Source: Sphingomonas guangdongensis (GTDB lineage Bacteria > Pseudomonadota > Alphaproteobacteria > Sphingomonadales > Sphingomonadaceae). From it: a DNA stretch of 64,000 bases. Position numbers and translations under genes: made by a program. The DNA lies in NCBI RefSeq assembly GCF_900199185.1, contig NZ_OBMI01000001.1:1-64000 (forward strand), written 5' to 3'. How positions within the stretch are numbered: the first letter of the stretch is position 1; the number at the start of each line of letters is the position of its first letter. Below the pieces are notes generated by a model that was given only the letters and a program-made list of their open reading frames with translations, ran no database searches and was not told the DNA's origin. Positions 7,766 to 15,629 of the stretch are shown here, one piece after another.

Positions 7766-8739
7766 CGCCGAGGCACCCCAAGCTGCTGGTGGAAGAAGTC
7801 AAAGGTGGCGTTGGTCGCCCGGAGCGTCGCCGCGCGGGTCGCCGCCGCGTCCGCGCCGATGAAGCTGTGGTCGACCGCGGGCAGGTAGATCGACTGCACC
7901 CTGACGCCCGCCGCCCGTAGCGCCGCCTCGCCCTTGTGCGACTGGGCCACCGGCACGACCTTGTCCTCATCGCCGTGGATCAGCAGGAACGGCGGATCTT
8001 TCGCGTCGATGTAGGTGACCGGGCTGACGGCGCGGATTCGATCGGCCGGGCAGCTGCCCTGGCAGCCGAGCAGCCTTGCGCCGGCGGCGTTGCCATCGGG
8101 CGTTGCGTTCATCCCGGCGAAGTCGAAGACGCCGTACCAGGTGACCGCCGCCTGTACGCACCCGTCGGCGGCTGCCTTCGGATCGAGCGTGGTGTCGCGA
8201 CAGGTCACCGCAGTCAGCGCCGCCAGGTGGCCGCCAGCCGATCCGCCCCACACCCCCACCTTCGCGGGATCGATCTGGTAGTCGGTCGCGTGGGCGCGCA
8301 GGAAGCGCAGCGCAGCGTTGGAGTCCTGCAGCTGCGCGGGGAATGCCGCCTCTCCGGACAGCCGATACTCGAGGCTCGCGACGACGAAGCCTTCGGCGGC
8401 GAGCCGCGCGAGTACCTTGGGGAAGTCGGCCAGCGCCCCCGAATGGCGGGTGTGCCCGCCGATCCAGCCGCCGCCGTGAATGTAGAGGATCAGCGGATGC
8501 GGACCGGCACCCGCCGGCACATAGATGTCGACGATCTGCGGGCGATAGCCCGGCAGCGTCTGGTAGGTGACGTCGCGGTACGCCTTCACGCCGTCCGGAA
8601 AGGCGACGGGTACCTGCGGGAACCGATCCTCCAGCACCGGTGCCGCGGCCGTCGGAAAGTCGCGGGTCTGGGCGGTGGCTCCCGCCCCGCTTGCCAGTGC
8701 AGCGGCAGCCAGGAGGCAGGGCAGCATTTGTCGGCGCAC
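7762..8739 (-). CDS. Exported alpha/beta hydrolase (BD-FAE/HSL-like esterase)
   Basis: The 325-residue protein has a signal peptide (cleavage near ASGAGATAQ). It also has the HSL-type oxyanion motif YIHGGGWIGG, the nucleophile elbow GGSAGG, an acid region LLIHGDEDKVVP and the terminal His in AVDHSFIG. This architecture is shared by bacterial acetyl and feruloyl esterases of the BD-FAE group. It starts at GTG 8739, eight bases after GAGAGG; an internal ATG at 8727 is an alternative. It is the first gene of the operon running to quiC. The operator at 8822-8841 lies about 80 bases upstream of its start. A feruloyl- or caffeoyl-ester hydrolysing role fits the locus but is inferred. Confidence 0.85.
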   Translation of the reverse strand: MRRQMLPCLLAAAALASGAGATAQTRDFPTAAAPVLEDRFPQVPVAFPDGVKAYRDVTYQTLPGYRPQIVDIYVPAGAGPHPLILYIHGGGWIGGHTRHSGALADFPKVLARLAAEGFVVASLEYRLSGEAAFPAQLQDSNAALRFLRAHATDYQIDPAKVGVWGGSAGGHLAALTAVTCRDTTLDPKAAADGCVQAAVTWYGVFDFAGMNATPDGNAAGARLLGCQGSCPADRIRAVSPVTYIDAKDPPFLLIHGDEDKVVPVAQSHKGEAALRAAGVRVQSIYLPAVDHSFIGADAAATRAATLRATNATFDFFHQQLGVPRR

Positions 8740-8821
8740 TCCATCATCCTCTCAACTATGCCGGCGCCGTTCGGCGTCCGATGACGATCGCTATCACCGC
8801 CGCCGCGAAAACGGAAGACAC

Positions 8822-8841
8822 AATAGGAACTCGTTCGTAAC
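8822..8841. promoter_or_regulatory. Palindromic operator copy 2, in the esterase/TetR divergent region
   Basis: The right half GTTCGTAAC is perfect and the left half (AATAGGAAC) matches six of nine positions of the palindrome GTTACGAAC-NN-GTTCGTAAC. The identity with copy 3 continues into ACACTAAT on the right. It lies 58 bases before the TetR ATG and 82 bases before the esterase GTG, so one site could control both directions. Confidence 0.65.
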
Positions 8842-8899
8842 ACTAATTACAGCGGGGACCGAGCGTTGCGTACGGCTGTCCATCGGATAGGACAGACGC

Positions 8900-9568
8900 A
8901 TGCCGACCGACACTTCCGACGCTCCTCCGCCCTCGCCGCGCCGCACCCGCGCTGAAACCCGCGAGGCCGCCATCAACGCCATCCTCGACGTCGCCACCGC
9001 CGAGTTCGTCGAGAAGGGACTGGCCGGTGCCCGGATCGACGAGATCGCAGGCAAGGCCACCAAGCGTAAGATCTACTATTACTTCGGCAGCAAGGACGAG
9101 CTGTACCGCGCCGTGCTCGAGCGCGCCTATCGCAGGGTACGCGCCAGCGAAACCACCGTCGACATCGAGAGCGGCAGCGCGGTGGACGCGCTCCGCCGCC
9201 TGATCGAGCACGACGTGCGCTACCACTCGCAGCATCCCGAGCTGGTGCGGCTAGTCATGAACGAGAACATCCACCGCGCGGAACACCTGAAGCAGATCGC
9301 CGACCTGCAGACGGAGAACCGCGGCGTCATCCGGCTGCTCGGCGCCATCATCGCCCGCGGCGAGGCGGAAGGGCTGTTTCGTGCCGGGATCGAGCCTGTC
9401 GACCTTCACATGAACATGACGGCGCTCGCCTTCTACAACGTCTCTAACCAGTTCACCTTTGCTCACAATTTCGGGGTCGACATGACCAGCCCCGCCGCGA
9501 TCGATCATCGCGCGGCGCAGGTCGCCGACATCCTGCTCGCCTGGGTGCGACTACCACCGCTTGAGTGA
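8900..9568 (+). CDS. TetR/AcrR-family transcriptional regulator of the catabolic locus
   Basis: The 222-residue protein has an N-terminal TetR helix-turn-helix at about residues 20-66. AGARIDEIAGKATKRKIYYYFGSKDELYRAVL carries the typical recognition helix and YYYFGSKDEL. The C-terminal ligand domain is about 150 residues and was not assigned to a subfamily. It is divergent from the four-gene esterase-quiC operon and parallel to the TonB receptor. It is the only regulator inside the cluster, so it is the best candidate for binding the three palindromes at 1974, 8822 and 9573. Autoregulation is likely because copy 2 lies in its own promoter region. The inducer may be a hydroaromatic acid or the imported ester, which is inferred. 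Confidence 0.87.
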   Translation: MPTDTSDAPPPSPRRTRAETREAAINAILDVATAEFVEKGLAGARIDEIAGKATKRKIYYYFGSKDELYRAVLERAYRRVRASETTVDIESGSAVDALRRLIEHDVRYHSQHPELVRLVMNENIHRAEHLKQIADLQTENRGVIRLLGAIIARGEAEGLFRAGIEPVDLHMNMTALAFYNVSNQFTFAHNFGVDMTSPAAIDHRAAQVADILLAWVRLPPLE

Positions 9569-9570
9569 TA

Positions 9571-9599
9571 TTGACAGGAACCAGTTCGTCACACTAATC
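9571..9599 (+). promoter_or_regulatory. Promoter of the TonB receptor overlapped by operator copy 3
   Basis: TTGACA at 9571-9576 is followed, after 17 bases, by CTAATC, a weak -10. The palindrome copy at 9573-9592 (left half GACAGGAAC, right half GTTCGTCAC) fills the spacer. Binding there would block RNA polymerase directly. The AGGAACnnGTTCGTnACACTAAT block is shared almost exactly with 8825-8847. Confidence 0.6.
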
Positions 9600-9646
9600 C
9601 TTCCCCGGATCGCCGGACAACTGGCGGCACTTGGGGAGGATTTCTG

Positions 9647-12616
9647 ATGCGGTTGTCGCTCGCTCGCTACGCCCTGTCGGCGTCGGTTCTTGTTCTGGGT
9701 CTGGTCGCTGCCATGCCTGTTGCCGCCCAAACGCAGACTGCGCCTTCCTCCGATACGCCGGCCGTGGATCCAACGGCGCAAGCCGACACCAGCGACGCAA
9801 GCGCACCGGACATCGTGGTCACCGGATCGTTGATTCAGCGTCCGAACAACGACTCGGCCAGCCCGATCGTCTCGGTCAGCGACCAGGCGATCCGCGAGAC
9901 GGGTGCGGTCAACGTCGTCGACGCGCTCAATCAAATCCCGAGCTTCACGACGGCAGGCAACGGCAACACCGGTGGCCAGGGCACGGGCGGCCGCTCAACG
10001 GTCAACCTTCATGGTCTTGGCTCGAACCGCAACCTGGTGCTGCTCGACGGTCGCCGCCTGCCGGTGTCCGACATCAACGGCAACGTCGACATCAACATCC
10101 TGCCCGACGCCATCCTGGGCGGGGTGGACGTGATCACCGGCGGTGCATCGGCGGTCTATGGGTCCGACGCGATCTCGGGCGTGGTCAACTTCAAGACGGT
10201 GCGCAGCCTGGAGGGCTTCCGCGCCGACCTGCAGACCGGGATCAGCGAGCGGGGCGATGCGTTCAAGTTCAACGGCTCGCTCGCCTTCGGCAGCAGCTTC
10301 GCCGAGGATCGCGGCAACCTCGTCGCCGCCTTCAGCTACGCGCAGTCCGACCCGGTCAACGGGTCGACCCGGCCGTTCTTTAAGGACAAGACACCGTCGT
10401 CGTTCATCGGCAGCGGCACCTTCGTCCCCAGCGCCGTCAACGCCCCCACGGCCGCCGCGGTAAACGGGGTGTTCAGCGGCTACGGCGTGACCTCGGCGAT
10501 CAATCCGCTGCTCAACCTCGGCTTCAACAACGACGGCACGCTGTTCGTGCAGACGGGCGCGATCAATTACCGCGGCGACCGCGCCTCCAATGGCTACCTC
10601 ATCGTCGGCAACAACGTCCGCATGCCGGTCGGCCAGCAGATTCAGTTCCAGAACGAGCTGGAGCGCAAGACCGCGTTCGTGAAGGCGGACTATGAGGTAA
10701 CGCCCGGGATCACCGCCTACGGCCAGTTCATGTATGTCAATCTGGCCGTCCGGACCGAAAGCGGCGGCAGCCTGACCCAGTTTGGCGCGCTCACCACCGT
10801 GCCGGTCACGAACCCGTTCATTCCCGCCGCTCTGCGGACGGTTCTCGCCTCGCGCCCCAACGCGACGGCCCCGTTCACCTGGAACGGCCGCTACGTCGGC
10901 GTGCCGTACAAGAACTTCAATGAACAGTACACGATCCAGCAGTACCTCGCCGGCGTCCGCGGAACGATCACCGATGGCTGGACCTTCGATGCCTTCGCGT
11001 CGTGGGACAAGTCCGCGCACCAGCTCGCGATCGGCAACGCCGTGCTCAAGAACCGGGTGCAGACCCTGCTCAACGCGGCCGACGGCGGTCGCTCGCTCTG
11101 CGCCGGCGGGCTCAACATCTTCGGCGACGCGAATGCGCGCAGCCTGTCCGCGGCGTGCCGCGACTACATCACCAAAACGGCGTTCTCCCAGGAGGATCTG
11201 ACCCAGACCCAGGCGCAGCTGCAGATCAACGGCAAGCTGTTCGATCTCGGCGCCGGCCCGGCGCAGCTGGCGCTGCTCGGCAGCTATCGCAAGAACACTT
11301 ATGATTACGTACCCGACAGCGATCTGCGCGCGCAGAACATCGAGTCGGTGATCGCCTCCGCTCCGGCGAACGGCGACATCTCCGTCAAGGAAGCCGCGGC
11401 GCAGATCGACATCCCGCTGCTATCGGACCGCAGTTTCTTCCAGGAGCTCGGCGTCGGCGCGGCGGTCCGCATCTCGGACTATTCGGTCACCGGCTCGGTC
11501 ACCAGCTACGAGGGCGACGCGCGCTGGCGGCCGTTCCAGGCACTTCTGGTACGCGGCAGTTACCAGCGTGCCGTCCGCGCGCCCAACATCGGCGAGCTGT
11601 TCACCCCGGCATCCGGCACACAGCTGGTGATCGGCACCCCGCCGGGCGCGCTCGGCGATCCCTGCGACGTCCGCTCGACCGCCCGCACAGGTGCCAATGG
11701 CGCGCGGGTCGCGACGCTCTGCGTGGCGCAGGGCGTGCCGTCGGCGGCGATCGGATCCTACACCTTTCCGACCACCGCGACCGGTCAGACGATCGCCGGC
11801 AACCTCGACCTGACGCCGGAGCGGGCCGACACCTACAACATCGGCTTCGTCTTCGACTCACCCGCCCGCGACGGCCTGTTCGGCGACTTCACGCTGTCGG
11901 TCGACTACTACAACATCAAGGTCAGCAACGTCATCTCGACGGTCCCCGGCCTCACCGTGCTGTCCAAGTGCTTCAACCTCGACGGCACCAACCCGAACTA
12001 CGAAGCGGGCAACCTCTACTGCTCGCTCATTCGCCGCAACGGCGTGGGCGAGATCGATACGGTCAACACGCCCTACCTCAACATTGGCGGCCTGCGCACC
12101 GACGGCGTGGAGGTGCAGGCGAACTGGAGCGTCCCGACGCGCTTCCTCGGCGACACCAGCCGCTTCTTCGTCAACGTGGGCGTCGACTGGACGCGGAACT
12201 ATGAGGTGCAGTTGCTGCCCGGCACCGCGTTCCTCGACTATACCGGGATCAGCAACGGCGGCGCCGGACCGACCAGCGTTCCGCCGCGCGCCACGCCGAA
12301 GTGGAAGGCGCTCAGCTCCTTTGGTCTGCGCTCGGAGGCGGGCACGCTCGGCCTGCGCTGGCGGTTCCAGGACAAGCTCGCCGATGTCAGCTCGGTGCTG
12401 ACCCCGGCGACGGCGCAGGTCGGCGTCGACGCCTATTCGCTGTGGGACCTGTTCGCGACGGTCAAGGCCGGGCGCAGCTACGAAGTACGGCTCGGCGTCA
12501 ACAACCTGTTCGACAAGGACCTGCCGTTCGTCGCGAGCTCGCAGAACGGCACGGACGTCGCGCTCTATGATCCGATCGGCCGCTCCTTCTACGCGGGCGT
12601 CCGCTTCAACTTCTGA
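9647..12616 (+). CDS. TonB-dependent outer-membrane receptor of the catabolic locus
   Basis: The 989-residue protein has a signal peptide ending near MPVAAQ and a TonB-box-like DIVVTGSLI around residue 55. The plug domain follows (VVDALNQIPSF, NLVLLDGRRLP, AVYGSDAISGVVNF) and then a long beta-barrel ending in the aromatic FYAGVRFNF. This is the sphingomonad type used for active uptake of sugars, aromatics and other bulky nutrients. It sits directly downstream of the TetR gene and the third operator, and upstream of the shikimate dehydrogenase-like gene. Uptake of a shikimate- or quinate-containing compound too large for porins is the contextual guess. The family call is secure. Confidence 0.92.
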   Translation: MRLSLARYALSASVLVLGLVAAMPVAAQTQTAPSSDTPAVDPTAQADTSDASAPDIVVTGSLIQRPNNDSASPIVSVSDQAIRETGAVNVVDALNQIPSFTTAGNGNTGGQGTGGRSTVNLHGLGSNRNLVLLDGRRLPVSDINGNVDINILPDAILGGVDVITGGASAVYGSDAISGVVNFKTVRSLEGFRADLQTGISERGDAFKFNGSLAFGSSFAEDRGNLVAAFSYAQSDPVNGSTRPFFKDKTPSSFIGSGTFVPSAVNAPTAAAVNGVFSGYGVTSAINPLLNLGFNNDGTLFVQTGAINYRGDRASNGYLIVGNNVRMPVGQQIQFQNELERKTAFVKADYEVTPGITAYGQFMYVNLAVRTESGGSLTQFGALTTVPVTNPFIPAALRTVLASRPNATAPFTWNGRYVGVPYKNFNEQYTIQQYLAGVRGTITDGWTFDAFASWDKSAHQLAIGNAVLKNRVQTLLNAADGGRSLCAGGLNIFGDANARSLSAACRDYITKTAFSQEDLTQTQAQLQINGKLFDLGAGPAQLALLGSYRKNTYDYVPDSDLRAQNIESVIASAPANGDISVKEAAAQIDIPLLSDRSFFQELGVGAAVRISDYSVTGSVTSYEGDARWRPFQALLVRGSYQRAVRAPNIGELFTPASGTQLVIGTPPGALGDPCDVRSTARTGANGARVATLCVAQGVPSAAIGSYTFPTTATGQTIAGNLDLTPERADTYNIGFVFDSPARDGLFGDFTLSVDYYNIKVSNVISTVPGLTVLSKCFNLDGTNPNYEAGNLYCSLIRRNGVGEIDTVNTPYLNIGGLRTDGVEVQANWSVPTRFLGDTSRFFVNVGVDWTRNYEVQLLPGTAFLDYTGISNGGAGPTSVPPRATPKWKALSSFGLRSEAGTLGLRWRFQDKLADVSSVLTPATAQVGVDAYSLWDLFATVKAGRSYEVRLGVNNLFDKDLPFVASSQNGTDVALYDPIGRSFYAGVRFNF

Positions 12617-12623
12617 CTAGTCG

Positions 12624-12654
12624 GGTGGCGGAGCGGTCCCGCTGCTCCGCCACC
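12624..12654 (+). terminator. Intergenic hairpin between the TonB receptor and the dehydrogenase
   Basis: GGTGGCGGAGC at 12624-12634 pairs with GCTCCGCCACC at 12644-12654, an 11-bp perfect stem. No T-tract follows. It may therefore act as a partial terminator or as an mRNA-stabilising hairpin that lowers expression of the downstream gene relative to the receptor. Confidence 0.5.
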
Positions 12655-12671
12655 TCGATCGAGGACATGCA

Positions 12672-13517
12672 ATGATCAAGTCGGGCCTGATCGGCCGCTC
12701 CATTCTCGCCTCCCGCTCACCCTGGCTGCACGAGGAGGAGGCACGCGCGCAGGGCCTGGCACTCGCCTACACCCTGTTCGATTTCACTGACCGCGGCTGG
12801 GACGACGATGCGCTGGCCTCTACCCTGGAAGATTTGCGGTCGGACGGCTACGCCGGCTTCAACGTCACCTATCCCTTCAAGCAGGCCGTCATTCCCCTGC
12901 TCGACGAGCTTGCGGAGAGCGCGCGCTCGGTGGGAGCGGTCAACACGGTGGCGATCCGCGACGGACGGACGATCGGCCATAACACCGACATGATCGGGTT
13001 TCGCGACGCGTTGGCCGCCGGGCTGCCCGCGGCGGACCTCGGGCGCGTGCTCCTGCTTGGAGCCGGTGGCGCGGGCTCCGCGGTTGCGAGCGCGCTGCTA
13101 TCGCTCGGTGTCGCGGAACTCACGATCGCGGACCTCGACCACGCCCGCGGCAAGGCGCTCGCGCAGCACCTTCGCGCACGCGGCATCGACGCCGGGCGGG
13201 TTAGCTCGCGCGCGATCAAGGACGTCTCGGTCCCGGATGTCACCGGGATCGTCAACGCAACCCCGATCGGTATGGCCGCCCAGCCCGGGCCCCCGATCGA
13301 TACCGAGCAACTCCGCCCCGACCAGTGGGTCGCCGACATCGTATACTTTCCGCTGGAGACCGCCCTGCTTCGCGCCGCCGCCGCCCGCGGCTGCGCCACA
13401 CTCGACGGCAGCGGCATGGTGGTGCGACAGGCGGCCGAGGCGTTTCGGATCATTACTGGACATTCGGCAGATCCCGGCCGGATGAGTGCCCGTTTCGGCA
13501 CCAAGACCGGTGGATGA
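12672..13517 (+). CDS. NAD-type shikimate/quinate dehydrogenase (AroE/YdiB family)
   Basis: The 281-residue protein carries the AroE fold signatures: SRSP at 14-17, NVTYPFK with catalytic Lys70, NTD with catalytic Asp106, and the GAGGAGSA dinucleotide loop at 130-137. After the second Rossmann strand it has IADLD with Asp154 instead of the NRT basic patch of biosynthetic NADP enzymes. That is the pattern of NAD-preferring catabolic quinate/shikimate dehydrogenases. In this locus it would oxidise shikimate (or quinate) to the 3-dehydro acid, which the fused dehydratase turns into protocatechuate. It lies 55 bases after the TonB receptor and probably shares its promoter. A biosynthetic role is less likely given the context. 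Confidence 0.85.
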   Translation: MIKSGLIGRSILASRSPWLHEEEARAQGLALAYTLFDFTDRGWDDDALASTLEDLRSDGYAGFNVTYPFKQAVIPLLDELAESARSVGAVNTVAIRDGRTIGHNTDMIGFRDALAAGLPAADLGRVLLLGAGGAGSAVASALLSLGVAELTIADLDHARGKALAQHLRARGIDAGRVSSRAIKDVSVPDVTGIVNATPIGMAAQPGPPIDTEQLRPDQWVADIVYFPLETALLRAAAARGCATLDGSGMVVRQAAEAFRIITGHSADPGRMSARFGTKTGG

Positions 13518-13675
13518 CAATCAAGCGTTCTTCATCGCTCAAGAGGTCCCGCGTGCTTGGAGTGTGGCGCATGGCGATGCCCCTTCGACACCGCATTGGC
13601 ACAGCTGACAGCACACTCTGGGGCGAGCGAACCGGTATCAGCCTGCTCGCTCAACGACCTGGCTTAGCTGGGAAT

Positions 13676-13750
13676 TGGCTGGGGCGGCAGGATTCGAACC
13701 TGCGAATGCCGGTACCAAAAACCGGTGCCTTACCGCTTGGCGACGCCCCA
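13676..13750 (-). tRNA. tRNA-Gln (anticodon TTG)
   Basis: The minus strand reads as a full cloverleaf starting TGGGGCG and ending CGCCCCAGCCA, with the CCA encoded. The anticodon arm is CCGGT-TTTTGGT-ACCGG, giving anticodon TTG. The T-arm has GGTTCGAATCC. The 13518-13675 stretch before it shows no gene. Confidence 0.95.
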
Positions 13751-13797
13751 GCAGAGCGGGCGCTTATAGCGTCCGCGCTTGTCGTGACCAGTGCCTG

Positions 13798-14880
13798 TCA
13801 CCCGATCCGCTGGAGCCAGCCGTGCGGGTCGGGGGCACGGCCGCGCTGGAGGTCGGTGAGGCGCTGGAGCAGGCGGGCGGTGGTCTGGCCGGTGGCGCCG
13901 GTGCCAAGCGTGAACTGATAGTCGGGGCCGGCAACGGTGCCGATCGGGGTGACGACGGCGGCGGTGCCGCAGGCGAACGATTCCACGCACACGCCGCTTG
14001 CCGCGTCCGCGCGCCACTGGTCGATCGTGTAGGGCTCCTCGCGCACGGTCAGCCCCTCGTCGCGGGCGAGCTGGATCAGCGAGGCGCGGGTGATGCCGGG
14101 CAGGATCGTGCCGGTGAGCGGGGGCGTCACCAGGCTGCCGTCGTCCATCACGAAGAAGATGTTCATGCCGCCCAGTTCCTCGATGTAGCGGCGCTCCGCC
14201 GCGTCGAGGAAGACTACCTGGTCGTGGCCGCGGGCGACCGCGTCCGCCTGCGCGACGAGGCTGCTGGCGTAATTGCCGCCGCACTTCGCCTCCCCCGTGC
14301 CGCCGGGCGCGGCGCGGGTGTAGTCGTGGCTGACCCACAGCGAGATCGCGCGGGCGCCGCCCTTCCAATACGCCCCGACCGAGGAGGCGAGGACGCAGAA
14401 GAGGTATTCGGCGGCGGGCTTGACGCCCAGAAACACCTCGCTCGCGATCATGAAGGGGCGGAGGTAGAGAGCCCCGCCCTCCACGTCCGGGATCCAGTCG
14501 CGGTCGGCGCGGACGAGCTGGCGGCAGCTCTCGACGAAGAGCACGTCGGGCAACTCGGCCATCGCCATGCGGCGCGCGGAGTTGCGGAACCGGGCGGCGT
14601 TCGCCTCCGCGCGGAACAGTGCGACGCCGCCGTCGGCGAGCTTGTACGCCTTCAGCCCCTCGAAAATCTCCTGCGCATAATGGAGCACGGCGGTCGCCGG
14701 ATCGACGCTCATGGGCGCGCGGGCGATGATCTTCGCGTCGTGCCAGCCGCGGTTGGCGGAATAGCGGACGGTCGCCATGTGATCGGTGAAGACGCGGCCG
14801 AAGCCGGGATCGGCGATGAGAGCGGCGCGCTCGTTGACGGCGAGCGGGCGAGCGTTGGGCTCAAAGGCGAAGCTGGTCAT
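13798..14880 (-). CDS. ilvE: Branched-chain amino acid aminotransferase
   Basis: The 360-residue fold-type-IV PLP enzyme catalyses the last step of Val, Leu and Ile synthesis (2-oxo acid plus Glu). Landmarks are HYAQEIFEGLKAYK, YLRPFMIASE, the PLP-lysine region GEAKCGGNYASSLVAQ, and ELGGMNIFFV followed by TPPLTGTILPGITR. The last two carry the substrate-side loops typical of the long BCAT-II group. ATG 14880 fits the family start (MTSFAFEPNARPL). The longer open frame to 14994 reads into the divergent MarR gene and is not used. It is transcribed away from MarR, a pairing common in sphingomonads. Confidence 0.93.
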   Translation of the reverse strand: MTSFAFEPNARPLAVNERAALIADPGFGRVFTDHMATVRYSANRGWHDAKIIARAPMSVDPATAVLHYAQEIFEGLKAYKLADGGVALFRAEANAARFRNSARRMAMAELPDVLFVESCRQLVRADRDWIPDVEGGALYLRPFMIASEVFLGVKPAAEYLFCVLASSVGAYWKGGARAISLWVSHDYTRAAPGGTGEAKCGGNYASSLVAQADAVARGHDQVVFLDAAERRYIEELGGMNIFFVMDDGSLVTPPLTGTILPGITRASLIQLARDEGLTVREEPYTIDQWRADAASGVCVESFACGTAAVVTPIGTVAGPDYQFTLGTGATGQTTARLLQRLTDLQRGRAPDPHGWLQRIG

Positions 14881-14941
14881 GGTCGGCGTTCCCGAAGCGC
14901 GGCTTGCGCCGGGGGTAAGAGCGGTGGCAGAATTGGTCAAC

Positions 14942-15442
14942 ATGGCTGGCCCAATCCCCGACGGGGGCCGCGCGGCCTCCCCCCTCTTCCTCACCGAGCC
15001 GGAGATCAGGCGCGGGATCGAGCTGCTCTACTTCGGGTACAGCAACCTCACGCGGTCGATCGACGCGGGGCTGGCCGAGCGCGGGCTGGGACGTGCGCAC
15101 CACCGCGCGCTCTACTTCATCGCGCGGCGCCCGGGGCTGCCGGTGGGGGAGCTGCTGGCGCTGCTGGCGATCACCAAGCAGTCGCTCGGGCGGGTGCTGA
15201 CCGAGCTGACCGAGCGCGGCCTGGTGGAGACGCGCGCGGGGCAGCGCGACCGGCGGCAGAAGCTGCTGACGCTGACGGCGGAGGGGACGGCGCTGGAGCG
15301 GGAGCTCTACGCGGCGCTGAGCACGCGGATGGCGGCGGCGTACTCCAGCGCGGGCCAGGGCGCGGTGGGCGGCTTCTGGGCGGTGCTGGAGGGGCTGATC
15401 CCGGAGCGCGAGCGGGCCACGGTGGCGGCACTGGGCGGGTGA
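14942..15442 (+). CDS. MarR-family winged-helix regulator
   Basis: The 166-residue protein begins MAGPIPDGG and has a MarR core: LTEPEIRRGIELLYFGYSNL as the dimerisation helix, then LLALLAITKQSLGRVLTELTERGLVE as the helix-turn-helix. The wing RAGQRDRRQKLLTLTAEG includes the conserved Asp-Arg. ATG 14942 is preferred over the upstream ATG at 14786, which lies in the antisense of ilvE and has no family match. Its head-to-head position with ilvE, 61 bases apart, suggests control of the shared intergenic region. The ligand is unknown. Confidence 0.88.
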   Translation: MAGPIPDGGRAASPLFLTEPEIRRGIELLYFGYSNLTRSIDAGLAERGLGRAHHRALYFIARRPGLPVGELLALLAITKQSLGRVLTELTERGLVETRAGQRDRRQKLLTLTAEGTALERELYAALSTRMAAAYSSAGQGAVGGFWAVLEGLIPERERATVAALGG

Positions 15443-15453
15443 GGTGCGTCCGG

Positions 15454-15583
15454 TTGTCCTGAGTAGCGACTGAGCGTAGGCGAAGGCGTATATCGGAGGA
15501 GGTTTCGAGCGAAAGCCTTACTTCGATACGAGCCTTCGATACGCTCCGTGCCGCAGCTACTCAGTCTCTACTCAGCACGAACG
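15454..15583. repeat. Sphingomonad-type intergenic inverted repeat
   Basis: A block between MarR and the hemerythrin gene contains TCCTGAGTAGCGACTGAG on the left. On the right are a tandem TTCGATACG..CCTTCGATACGCTC and CTACTCAG..CTACTCAGCACGAACGG. The outer CTGAGTAG/CTACTCAG units are inverted copies. No gene lies in 15443-15629. Blocks of this wording recur between genes in sphingomonad chromosomes, from general knowledge. Confidence 0.5.
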
Positions 15584-15590
15584 GTGGGGA

Positions 15591-15624
15591 GGGCTGCACT
15601 CCCGTGTAGGCGGGAGTGCAGCCC
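15591..15624 (-). terminator. Perfect 14-bp hairpin after the hemerythrin gene
   Basis: GGGCTGCACTCCCG at 15591-15604 pairs perfectly with CGGGAGTGCAGCCC at 15611-15624 around a six-base loop. It starts five bases after the stop of the minus-strand hemerythrin gene. No long T-run follows, so it could instead be a mobile-palindrome remnant acting as a 3' end. Confidence 0.55.
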
Positions 15625-15629
15625 AAAGA

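Noticed and set aside
13675..15462. 595-codon plus-strand frame across tRNA-Gln, ilvE and MarR
   Set aside because: It reads through a tRNA and antisense to ilvE; clear shadow.
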